This document shows, in pieces, positions 51,552 through 59,358 of a stretch of DNA of 64,000 bases; position 1 is the stretch's first letter; every line of letters begins with the position of its first letter. The notes below the pieces were generated by a model. That model saw nothing but the letters and a program-made list of their open reading frames with translations. It searched no databases and had not been told where the DNA came from. Made by a program: the position numbers and the translations under genes. The stretch is from Prochlorococcus marinus XMU1410 (GTDB taxonomy: Bacteria > Cyanobacteriota > Cyanobacteriia > PCC-6307 > Cyanobiaceae): contig NZ_JAAORH010000001.1 of assembly GCF_017696085.1 (NCBI RefSeq), positions 945,864 through 1,009,863 on the forward strand. Reading direction: 5' to 3'.

Positions 51552-54500
51552 TTATTTCTTTAATGCTTTAATTAGAGGACCATATAATCTGTATGATAAT
51601 TGATCAAAATTATTATTTCCAAGAAAGAAATCTGGTTCTTTTTCATTACCAAAACACATTTTCATTTCGATATTATCTCTTTCTCCTTTAGAAAAAATTT
51701 TATTACCAATCCATTTATCTATAAAAGCTTTTTTTTCATTTTTTGATTTTATTTTTGCTTCTACATATTTATAAGAACTTTCTGGTGGAAGAGGTAAACA
51801 TTTTTCAGAATAATTTTTAAAAATATTTATGTACTCTTCCAAAATTAAATTTGATTCAGTTGCTCCGGGTGATTGAATAATTTGCGATTTATAATTATTT
51901 TCTGTTCTAAAAATTAATTTAGTCCTTTTTATATTCCTCTTTAAAGAAGAAATAAAGAGTAATTTTATCCAAGCCTCACTCAAACGACTTAAATTTAACT
52001 TCGCATTAATTAATTCAATTACGGTGTCATCAGCGATTACATATTCTTCTTTATTCGCATTTAACTTAACATAGATTTGATTAATCTTATTATGTTGACT
52101 CAAACTTGCACATAGACTGCTTAATAAGTCTTTGATTTCTTTTTCTTTTGTAAAAATACTATTTTTGGGCATAATAATGCCATTTTCAGCCAATTGATCA
52201 TTAATATTTAATTCATTTAAATCATCAATAATATTATGATTATCAATTTCTACTTCCTGGATTATTTTTGTAATTAGTTGCGACTTTTGCAGATTGCTTA
52301 CATACTCCTCATCTGGATGATGAATAAATGTTTCCTTGGGGGAAATATTGTTTTTATTAAGCCAATATTTTTGTGGAGTCTTGAACCAATATATCAATTC
52401 TGATAATTTGTAATTTTTAATATCAAATTTTTTTTCATTCCAATTTATATCTTCTATTAAAGAATAATTACTTTTAACAATCTTAGATTTATCAAAATCA
52501 ATTATTTCATTTTGATTTAAATCAGAATCTTTAATTATTAGTTCTCTTTGACTTTGGTTTAAGAAACTATCAAAAAAAGAAATTAACTCTTTTATCGGAA
52601 AAGAAACATCTAATTTTTTATTGTCTTTATCATTTTTTACCCAAGTAACAATAAATTTATCTCTGCAGGCAATTAACAACTCCAGAAATGCATATTTCTC
52701 TCTTTCAAAAACAGATGGATCACCCAAATGATATTTGTTTTTTAATAAATTAATGTTTTCACTCTTTGGTAATTTTGGATAATTAACACTATTCATGTCT
52801 AATAGAAAGATAACCTTATGTGGAATATGCCTTGAATTCTCAATATCACTTACTAGGATCTTATTGACTCGTGATTTACTTTGATATTTAACTTTAGTTA
52901 TGCAAGAAATTAATATTTCTCTAAAAACTTTTAATAAGATGAGATCATCAGGTATTAAAGGTATTGCTTGATTATCAAGAATTCTATTTATTTCACTTAT
53001 TTCTAAATTGAAATTTGCATTAGAATCAGCAATACTTTTTAATAAGAACTTTATCTTTTCAACCCAATTCGAGTAAGAAAAAGATCCCCTTATCAAATTA
53101 ATATATTTTTTTAAATGAATTAATATTTTAACCCATTTATTCAAATCCAAACTTATATTTTTATAGCTAAATGGTTTTAAATTAAAAGTACTCAAATTTA
53201 CTTCTTTGTCATAAATTAAGCCCAAAGTAATTCTATTTATACACCAATCTAGAGTATATTTCTCTTCACCTAATCTTTCTTTATCATCTAATCCCCAATG
53301 AAACCCCGCTTGGGTAAGTAAGAAAATAATTTCATCCTTCTCAGTAATATTAAAATCAAAAATGTTCTGAGTTACTTTTTTCGAAAGAATATAATCTATT
53401 TTTTCAAGTGTAATTTTTTCACTTGCTATTTCAGTTATGTCAATTAGAAATTCATAAATGCCTGAAGAGTCATGATTATCCTCATCAATAAAAAAATAAG
53501 GTATCTTTTCACCATTAATTAACTCATTATTAAAGATGTACTTTAGATAAGGTTTAATTAAATTAGTTTGTGGAGATAAAACAGCAATATCACTATATTT
53601 AATATTCTCGCAAGAATTTATTATTTCTATAATTTTATTTCTTAAATATTCAAATTGACTATTATGATTAAAATGCTCACAAAGTAATATTGAATCATCC
53701 CTTTCACCTACAATAAAATCAAAGCTATTATTATCAATTAGTTTTTTTTGTATTTGATTAAGAAGAGGAATATCTTTCTTATTATGAAAATTAGTTGTTG
53801 GATCGAGATAAATGAGATTATTTTTTAAATTTATACCTTCTGAATAAATATTTTCATCAACTAATTTCTGAAAGTTTGCTCCAAATTTACCAAATATTTT
53901 TTCAATATTTGAATGATTTAAATTTAATTTACTTTCATTATCATCAAATTCCAACTCACCTTCAATACAATTTATTCTATTCCATAAATCTTCTCCAGGA
54001 GATAATAAATACAAATTTACCTTAATAAATTTTGAAAGTTCTGAATAAAAATTAATATGTAGTTTAGATAAGTTATTATCTGAAAAAATATAAATTTGAT
54101 TTGGTACTTGAAATTGAACTTTTTTAATTTTTCTTAAATTCTTTATTACTTCAATCATGTATAAACATGATGGCTTTTCAGATATCTTTTCCTCTAATAA
54201 TTTATATAAAATAGGTTGCCAAAATTGATCTGAGTTTAAATTCTTAAATAGATTAGATGAATTAATTTCATATCTATTCCATTGATCAATCATTTCAGGT
54301 CTAAAAATCAGATAATCAATAAAATTATTCGTGATCTTTTTTGTCAGATTATATATGTCTCCATCAATTGTCTTTTTATTATCCAAATATTTATTAATCC
54401 AATTTCTAAGCGGATATGATTCTTTAAAGCTATTTAATTCCTCCAAGGAATCAATAATAGCCCACTTAATTGACTCAAAATTCCATGCGCTCATATCAAT

Positions 54501-54734
54501 TGCAGGGAAAAAATTTGTCAATAGAGATTCGGTATACGTTGATATTGTCTTTAATTCATAAAGAGCACTTATTTTGTTTTTTATAGTTATTTGCTCACGT
54601 AACCAATTCCCAAAAAATAAATTGGGAACTACTATTTCTAATTTCTCATTTATAGGCGGAGGACATATTTTTAATTCCTCTGCTAACAGCTGACTAATTA
54701 CTTCAATTTTATTTGACTTATAAAGATTGAGCAA
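51552..54734 (-). CDS. recC: Exodeoxyribonuclease V subunit gamma (RecC)
   Basis: 1060 residues (E. coli 1122). RecC has an inactive helicase/nuclease fold that splits the duplex and recognises Chi. Identification rests on the N-terminus MLNLYKSNKIEVISQLL and VVPNLFFGNWLREQI, the segments DIAVLSPQTNLIKPY and VIFLLDMNSVNYPK, and the adjacent recB and recD. There is no intact Walker A, as expected. The protein is very Asn/Ile/Lys-rich. It is the first gene of the minus-strand recC-methyltransferase-recB-recD run, 17 bp after ycf54. Confidence 0.92.
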   Translation of the reverse strand: MLNLYKSNKIEVISQLLAEELKICPPPINEKLEIVVPNLFFGNWLREQITIKNKISALYELKTISTYTESLLTNFFPAIDMSAWNFESIKWAIIDSLEELNSFKESYPLRNWINKYLDNKKTIDGDIYNLTKKITNNFIDYLIFRPEMIDQWNRYEINSSNLFKNLNSDQFWQPILYKLLEEKISEKPSCLYMIEVIKNLRKIKKVQFQVPNQIYIFSDNNLSKLHINFYSELSKFIKVNLYLLSPGEDLWNRINCIEGELEFDDNESKLNLNHSNIEKIFGKFGANFQKLVDENIYSEGINLKNNLIYLDPTTNFHNKKDIPLLNQIQKKLIDNNSFDFIVGERDDSILLCEHFNHNSQFEYLRNKIIEIINSCENIKYSDIAVLSPQTNLIKPYLKYIFNNELINGEKIPYFFIDEDNHDSSGIYEFLIDITEIASEKITLEKIDYILSKKVTQNIFDFNITEKDEIIFLLTQAGFHWGLDDKERLGEEKYTLDWCINRITLGLIYDKEVNLSTFNLKPFSYKNISLDLNKWVKILIHLKKYINLIRGSFSYSNWVEKIKFLLKSIADSNANFNLEISEINRILDNQAIPLIPDDLILLKVFREILISCITKVKYQSKSRVNKILVSDIENSRHIPHKVIFLLDMNSVNYPKLPKSENINLLKNKYHLGDPSVFEREKYAFLELLIACRDKFIVTWVKNDKDNKKLDVSFPIKELISFFDSFLNQSQRELIIKDSDLNQNEIIDFDKSKIVKSNYSLIEDINWNEKKFDIKNYKLSELIYWFKTPQKYWLNKNNISPKETFIHHPDEEYVSNLQKSQLITKIIQEVEIDNHNIIDDLNELNINDQLAENGIIMPKNSIFTKEKEIKDLLSSLCASLSQHNKINQIYVKLNANKEEYVIADDTVIELINAKLNLSRLSEAWIKLLFISSLKRNIKRTKLIFRTENNYKSQIIQSPGATESNLILEEYINIFKNYSEKCLPLPPESSYKYVEAKIKSKNEKKAFIDKWIGNKIFSKGERDNIEMKMCFGNEKEPDFFLGNNNFDQLSYRLYGPLIKALKK

Positions 54735-54751
54735 TTTACTAGATGGTTATA

Positions 54752-55069
54752 TTACTCAACTTTAAATGGATCAATTATTTCTGCATTAGGACATTCGAAT
54801 TCCCCCACAACGACAAACTCTAAACGAAGCTTTAAGAAAGTTATAAATTTTTTATCAGTCGATAAAACAACTGCTGGGGGAGATGGAATTTTTACTTTTA
54901 GATCAGCAAATTGGGTGGTTTGTAAAAATGATGGATTTTTTAAGAGCCAAAAATCTATTTCTTTATTATTTTCTTTATAGTTCCTCATCCTCTCTTTCAA
55001 AATTTCATCAAGTGGTTCTTCAACAGTTAAAAACTTTTCACTTGCCGCAACGAAAAAAAATGTTGTCAT
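54752..55069 (-). CDS. ycf54: Ycf54, Mg-protoporphyrin monomethyl ester cyclase accessory protein
   Basis: 105 residues. The family pattern is clear: MTTFFFVAASEKFLTVEEPL at the start, then EIDFWLLKNPSFL (about 37-49), PSPPAVVLSTDKKFITFLKL (about 63-82) and RLEFVVVGEF. Ycf54 binds and stabilises the AcsF cyclase that forms the fifth ring of chlorophyll. Length is normal. It lies 9 bp after pdxJ and 17 bp before recC, all on the minus strand. Confidence 0.93.
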   Translation of the reverse strand: MTTFFFVAASEKFLTVEEPLDEILKERMRNYKENNKEIDFWLLKNPSFLQTTQFADLKVKIPSPPAVVLSTDKKFITFLKLRLEFVVVGEFECPNAEIIDPFKVE

Positions 55070-55078
55070 TTTTGAAAT

Positions 55079-55795
55079 TTAATTTGATGTGATAAGGGAC
55101 TTCATTTCACGTACAGACTTTTCTAATCCTATCGCTAAAGCCCTTGCAACAATACTATGACCTATGTTCAACTCGTTCATATTGTTAATTGATGCAATTT
55201 TTTTAACATTATTGTAGTTCAGGCCATGACCTGCATTAACAACTAATCCAAGGTCATTTGCTAAATGTGTAGACTCTATAATTCTTTGAAGCTCTTTATA
55301 TTGTTCAGATCCCGATAATTCAGCATATTTTCCAGTATGTAATTCTATAAAATCAAAGCCTATTTCTTTGGAATAATTTATCTGTTCGCCAAGAGGATCA
55401 ATAAATGCACTTACTTCTATATTTGAATCCTTTAAATTCCCAACAGCCTTCTTAAGGTATTGCACATTACTTTTTAAATCCAAACCGCCCTCAGTAGTAA
55501 CTTCCTCTCTTTTCTCAGGTACAAGCGTTACATAATTTGGAAGAATTTTTTTGGCAATTTCTATCATTTCTTCTGTAGCAGCCATTTCTAAATTGAGTTT
55601 TGTTTTTATAGTCTCTTTCAAAAGGAATACATCCCTATCTTGTATGTGTCTTCTATCTTCTCTTAGATGCACTGTTATGGAATCTGCCCCTCCTAATTCA
55701 GCTAAAAAAGCAAATTGCACAGGGTCAGGCTCGACAGTTTTTCTTGCTTGCCTTACATTTGCAATATGATCAATGTTTACTCCTAAAGTAGCCAT
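55079..55795 (-). CDS. pdxJ: Pyridoxine 5'-phosphate synthase
   Basis: 238 residues from the ATG at 55795, giving MATLGVNIDHIANVRQARK, the exact start expected for PdxJ. The open frame continues upstream to 55933 but that extra 46-residue stretch is hydrophobic, unlike the family, and overlaps the divergent plsC start. Active-site features include ITVHLREDRRHI (about 45-56), EVTTEGGLDL and NAGHGLNYNNV (about 193-203). It condenses 1-deoxyxylulose-5-phosphate with aminoacetone phosphate to make vitamin B6. Confidence 0.95.
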   Translation of the reverse strand: MATLGVNIDHIANVRQARKTVEPDPVQFAFLAELGGADSITVHLREDRRHIQDRDVFLLKETIKTKLNLEMAATEEMIEIAKKILPNYVTLVPEKREEVTTEGGLDLKSNVQYLKKAVGNLKDSNIEVSAFIDPLGEQINYSKEIGFDFIELHTGKYAELSGSEQYKELQRIIESTHLANDLGLVVNAGHGLNYNNVKKIASINNMNELNIGHSIVARALAIGLEKSVREMKSLITSN

Positions 55796-55895
55796 AATTT
55801 TGAAAATCTTAGTTTCTAGACAATCTAGTAACCGCCCAATAATAGCTAATAAAAAAAGGCAAACACTTAAATTATTAATATATAGTAAATAGAAC

Positions 55896-56570
55896 TTGAA
55901 GAAGAATTCCTTAAATATTTGGCATAAAATCAACCCTGTATTGGGATTTATTGCAATGTTCGTTACTCAGGACGTTGTTTTGAGATTCTTTTTTAGAAAA
56001 AAGAAAATATTAAAAAATAGTTTTTCGATTCCCATAAATTCCTCTATCATTTTGGCTCCAACCCACAGATCAAGATGGGACGGCTTAATACTCACAATGG
56101 CAATGGGTAGAAGGGTAACCAAAAAGGATTGTAGATTTATGGTTACTAAATCCGAAATGAGAGGTATTCAAGGTTGGTTTTTAAAAAGACTTGGATGTTT
56201 TTCAATAAATCAATTATCGCCATCTCTATCAGCTTTAAGATATGCGATTGATCTTATAGAAAAAGGAGAACAACTAGTTGTTTTCCCCGAAGGAAAGATT
56301 AATAGATATGGAAAAAAATTAGTTCTCAAAGAAGGACTATTTAGATTAGCTAGATTAGCTACCAAAAAAACAATCTCTATTACTATTATTCCAATTGGAA
56401 TTGCCTACAGCAAAATACCTCCGAACTTTAGGGGAGAATTTTGTTTATCCTTTGGAAAACCAATACCAATTAATGATTACTCAAACTTTAATATCAAGGA
56501 CTTTAATAAATTTCTGAATGAAAAAATGACTCAAGAGGAAGAAAAAGCATTAAAAAATGTAGGTAGATGA
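55896..56570 (+). CDS. plsC: 1-acylglycerol-3-phosphate acyltransferase (PlsC-like)
   Basis: 224 residues from a TTG at 55896; an in-frame ATG at residue 21 is an alternative start. The acyltransferase motifs are HRSRWD (His57-x4-Asp62) and FPEGKINR (about 130-137), with ITIIPIGIAY further on. This is the family that acylates lysophosphatidate to phosphatidate, upstream of CdsA in glycerolipid synthesis. Acyl-acceptor specificity is not certain. It is divergent from pdxJ; no good ribosome-binding site precedes the TTG. Confidence 0.87.
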   Translation: MKKNSLNIWHKINPVLGFIAMFVTQDVVLRFFFRKKKILKNSFSIPINSSIILAPTHRSRWDGLILTMAMGRRVTKKDCRFMVTKSEMRGIQGWFLKRLGCFSINQLSPSLSALRYAIDLIEKGEQLVVFPEGKINRYGKKLVLKEGLFRLARLATKKTISITIIPIGIAYSKIPPNFRGEFCLSFGKPIPINDYSNFNIKDFNKFLNEKMTQEEEKALKNVGR

Positions 56571-56601
56571 ATCTGTAATAAGTTACTATGAATTTTAATA
56601 A

Positions 56602-57129
56602 TTGAAAAAGAAAATGAAATTCTTAAAATTAATCTCAATTTTATTTATATTTTTTGGAAATGCTCCTTATAAAAATGAAGTTAAAGCAGAAATAAAGAAT
56701 CCAGATGACTTCAGAGTACTCTCAAATGAGAGTAAAAAGCTTTCAATCTCAAACGTTGAATATTTTATAAAAGAAGGTGATAAATATATTAAAAACGGTG
56801 ATTTTGAAAAAGCTAAAGACTTTTATCTAGACGCTAGAAAATTAGCAAAGCAACTTGCTTCTTTTTATTCTGATCTAAATTCATCGTTCAAAGGAGTTGA
56901 TGCGAGAATACCAAATGAAATGCAAAGGAAAGGTAAGCAAACATTACAAATTTTGGCAGAATCAAATGAGAGATTAGCCTCTTTGTATATAAAAACTGAA
57001 AACCCTGAAGTTGCAGTACCCTTACTTGTTGAAACAATTAGAATAATGTCACCTAATAGCATAGAAGGTAAAGAAGCTTATGAAAGGTTGATTCAACTTG
57101 GATTTGTTGAGACAAAATACAAAGGGTAA
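56602..57129 (+). CDS. Secreted helical-repeat (TPR-like) hypothetical protein
   Basis: 175 residues from a TTG, or 171 from the ATG at 56614. The start has a basic n-region and hydrophobic core (to about residue 20), a probable signal peptide. The mature protein is helical, with a TPR-like unit IKEGDKYIKNGDFEKAKDFYLDARKL (cited only as its pattern: G-D-x-Y and G-D-F-E-K-A, about 55-75) and another near EVAVPLLVETIRIM. Function is unknown; TPR proteins usually mediate assembly. It follows plsC by 31 bp and precedes bolA by 12 bp. Confidence 0.72.
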   Translation: MKKKMKFLKLISILFIFFGNAPYKNEVKAEIKNPDDFRVLSNESKKLSISNVEYFIKEGDKYIKNGDFEKAKDFYLDARKLAKQLASFYSDLNSSFKGVDARIPNEMQRKGKQTLQILAESNERLASLYIKTENPEVAVPLLVETIRIMSPNSIEGKEAYERLIQLGFVETKYKG

Positions 57130-57141
57130 TTAAAATTAATT

Positions 57142-57372
57142 ATGATTACGAAAGCAGAAGTCATTAATTTAATCACTAAAAAAATTCCAAATTCCCAAGT
57201 TTTTGTTGAAAACCTTAAGGGAAATGATCATTTGCAAGTAACTGTAATTGCATCTGAATTCAATGGATTATCATTAGTTAAACAACACCAGCTAGTATAT
57301 TCTGCTTTGAAGGAAGAATTAGCTTCAGAGGCTATCCATGCACTGGCGTTAAAAACAGAAACTCCAAATTGA
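57142..57372 (+). CDS. BolA family protein
   Basis: 76 residues, a compact BolA/IbaG-like fold. Recognisable features are the N-terminal helix, NDHLQVTVIASEFNGLSLVKQ (about 28-48), HQLVYSALKEELASEAIHAL and the C-terminal ALALKT. The conserved His in the VxHxL-like AIHALALKT segment is present. BolA proteins pair with monothiol CGFS glutaredoxins to hold [2Fe-2S] clusters in iron sensing and trafficking. Exactly such a glutaredoxin follows 3 bp downstream. Confidence 0.9.
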   Translation: MITKAEVINLITKKIPNSQVFVENLKGNDHLQVTVIASEFNGLSLVKQHQLVYSALKEELASEAIHALALKTETPN

Positions 57373-57375
57373 ATT

Positions 57376-57699
57376 ATGGACAACCAAACAAAAAATAAAA
57401 TACAAAAACTGATTGATTCCAATCCGTTAATGGTTTTCATGAAAGGGACAAAATTAATGCCCCAATGTGGCTTTTCCAACAATGTAGTTCAAATACTAAA
57501 TTCACTAGGAGTAGAGTTTGGTACGTTTGATGTTTTAAGTGATTTCGCCATTCGAGAAGGTATCAAAGAATATTCAGATTGGCCTACAATTCCTCAGGTG
57601 TATTTAAAAGGAGAATTTCTTGGTGGATCAGACATTCTTATTGAGATGTACAACTCAGGATCTCTTAAAGAAAAAATAGAAATTGAATTAGCGTCTTAA
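57376..57699 (+). CDS. grxD: Monothiol glutaredoxin (Grx4/GrxD family)
   Basis: 107 residues. The active site is CGFS with Cys31 in [17 protein letters not shown] precedes it and the glutathione-binding [19 protein letters not shown] (about 71-89) follows. These proteins transfer [2Fe-2S] clusters and form heterodimers with BolA. The 3-bp gap to bolA suggests coupled expression. A palindrome GTCTTAAGAC covers the stop codon but looks incidental. Confidence 0.95.
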   Translation: MDNQTKNKIQKLIDSNPLMVFMKGTKLMPQCGFSNNVVQILNSLGVEFGTFDVLSDFAIREGIKEYSDWPTIPQVYLKGEFLGGSDILIEMYNSGSLKEKIEIELAS

Positions 57700-57747
57700 G
57701 ACAATTAGTAAGTATAAATACTGAATAAATTAATAAAAATTAATATT

Positions 57748-58017
57748 TTAAATCCTTTTTTTGTCAAAAAAACCTTTATTTCCATCTCCCTCAGGATCAA
57801 TAAAACTTGACGGATCTAAAATCCATCTTTCAATTAGTCTTTCTAATTTCTCTTGATCCTTTTGCTCTAAACTATTGCAATTCCTTAAGGCTTGGAGATA
57901 ACCGTCACTATATAATTTAAGATCAGATGGTGTATGAAAACGAGTAACTAAGTCTTGGCAACTATCGCAAATTGATTGAAAATGACGAATTGCTTTAGGA
58001 TTTTCAAAAGATGTCAT
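57748..58017 (-). CDS. Small conserved cyanobacterial hypothetical protein (DUF6761-like)
   Basis: 89 residues, helical and soluble. It contains SICDSCQDLVTRFHTPSDLK (about 15-34) and YLQALRNC, then a helix with ERLIERWILDPSSFIDPEGD (about 62-81). I associate it with a small cyanobacterial family labelled DUF6761, from memory and not verified. No function is known. It is convergent with grxD (48 bp) and divergent from the response regulator (86 bp). Confidence 0.72.
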   Translation of the reverse strand: MTSFENPKAIRHFQSICDSCQDLVTRFHTPSDLKLYSDGYLQALRNCNSLEQKDQEKLERLIERWILDPSSFIDPEGDGNKGFFDKKRI

Positions 58018-58103
58018 AATTCGATAGATTCTGATTTTTATTTAGCATTTGTTATACCTTATTAAGGATGATTAAAAATTGCCTGGCCAAACAGTAATTA
58101 AGA

Positions 58104-58841
58104 ATGCAATCAACTGAGCAAATCTTAGCTTCAACTCCTGGCAGTCCACAATTGCCTACGAGCTCTCAAACTCCCTCAAGAGTTCTAGTTGTTGAACCTC
58201 ACCCCACACTTAGAACAGTCCTTGTTCAAAGACTTCGTCAAGATGGACACCTAGCTGCAGCAGTTGGTTCAGCTGCAGAAGCTGTTGACCTATGCAGAGA
58301 ACAATCACCTGACCTACTAGTTAGTGCTGAAATTCTTGAGCAAAATACTGCAATGAGACTAGCCCAGCAGTTGGGCTGTTCCGTCATAGTTTTAACGGCA
58401 AGGTCAGGTGTTGAAGCATTAGTTAATTTATTAGATGACGGGGCAGATGATGTTCTCAGAAAACCATTTGGACTGGAAGAGCTTGCGGCAAGATGTAGAA
58501 CCCTCTTGAAAAGGGGGAGAATAGGTTTACAAGAAAAAGTTGAGGTTGGACCTTTAGAGGTTCATCTCCTTTTAAGACAAGTGACTCTTAGCGAGAAACC
58601 CGTCGAATTAAGCCCTAGAGAGTTTGCACTACTTTGTGCACTATTAATGCCTCCTGGCATGGTAAGAAGCCGACAAGAGCTTCTTAGGATGGCCTGGCCA
58701 CCTTTCAGTGGTGGGCCAAGATCTGTAGATACCCAAGTATTAACTTTGCGAAGAAAATTAGAGCAGGCTGGTCTGGGAGAGGGTGGTGGAATAACCACTG
58801 TTAGACAACAAGGTTATAGATTCAGTGTTGATAATATTTAA
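58104..58841 (+). CDS. OmpR-family response regulator with an atypical receiver
   Basis: 245 residues. A Ser/Pro/Thr-rich leader (1-24) precedes a receiver domain (about 25-138) and a winged-helix DNA-binding domain (about 148-243, with LSPREFALLCALL and VDTQVLTLRRKLE). The receiver lacks its chemistry: the acidic pair reads Glu31-Pro32, and the phosphoacceptor position, aligned through PDLLVSAE, is Ala75. Thr98 and Lys120 are kept. It should therefore act without Asp phosphorylation, like a pseudo-receiver. Base composition is noticeably richer in G and C than the neighbours. NblR-like is possible but unproven. Confidence 0.88.
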   Translation: MQSTEQILASTPGSPQLPTSSQTPSRVLVVEPHPTLRTVLVQRLRQDGHLAAAVGSAAEAVDLCREQSPDLLVSAEILEQNTAMRLAQQLGCSVIVLTARSGVEALVNLLDDGADDVLRKPFGLEELAARCRTLLKRGRIGLQEKVEVGPLEVHLLLRQVTLSEKPVELSPREFALLCALLMPPGMVRSRQELLRMAWPPFSGGPRSVDTQVLTLRRKLEQAGLGEGGGITTVRQQGYRFSVDNI

Positions 58842-59344
58842 ATTATATAGGCAACAAATTCGCTTATAATCATTATTACTGACAGTAAAGTCAACAACTT
58901 ATAAGTCCATAGTGGAGATATATATGATATTTCATCAATGTTAATACCAGTTTTTTCGGAGACAATAAATAAAAATTTTTCGAAATTTTCAAGCCTTTGT
59001 GGAAGAAGTAAATTATCACCTTTAGTAGTATTAAAGTAATAAATCTTACTGCCCTGACTAGTCGGTAAAGATTTGATTAACTTAATGTCTTTCCAAGAAA
59101 TCTCCCAACTTTTTCTCCCCAAGGTTTTTGAAATAAAGCTCGTTTTGTAAGAAATTTTATTATTACAAGTTTCAACGTAATCATTTGTGATATTGATAAT
59201 TAAGTAAAAACCTAAGAGAAACGCAATAATAGAGGGGATTTGAATTCTATCAATTGATATAAATGGTATGGGAATAGTAAGCGCTAAATATAAAGAAATT
59301 AACGAACTTTTTACAAAAAAAAGGGTTTTAAACTTTTCAATCAT
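58838..59344 (-). CDS. Membrane protein with a PH-like domain, unknown function
   Basis: 168 residues. Two hydrophobic helices lie at about 14-52 and a final one near 148-165. Between them is a beta-rich stretch (about 60-140) including SWEISWKDIKLIKSLPTSQG and YYFNTTKGDNLLLPQRLENF. This resembles bacterial PH domain (YcxB/YdbT-like) proteins. The family is not securely recognised. Its stop overlaps that of the convergent response regulator by four bases, and it follows crtISO by 14 bp on the same strand. Confidence 0.68.
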   Translation of the reverse strand: MIEKFKTLFFVKSSLISLYLALTIPIPFISIDRIQIPSIIAFLLGFYLIINITNDYVETCNNKISYKTSFISKTLGRKSWEISWKDIKLIKSLPTSQGSKIYYFNTTKGDNLLLPQRLENFEKFLFIVSEKTGINIDEISYISPLWTYKLLTLLSVIMIISEFVAYII

Positions 59345-59358
59345 TTAATAAAAACCCT

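Noticed and set aside
47436..54734. rec region as a phage or anti-phage island
   Set aside because: Gene identities are clear RecC, RecB and RecD, base composition matches the surroundings, and there are no integrase, tRNA-end repeat or toxin-like genes nearby.
55796..55933. Upstream extension of pdxJ by 46 codons
   Set aside because: The extension is unlike PdxJ, and the ATG at 55795 gives the exact conserved N-terminus. It also overlaps the start of divergent plsC.
57693..57702. Palindrome GTCTTAAGAC at the grxD stop
   Set aside because: A 10-bp palindrome without loop or T tract; expected by chance and it overlaps coding sequence.
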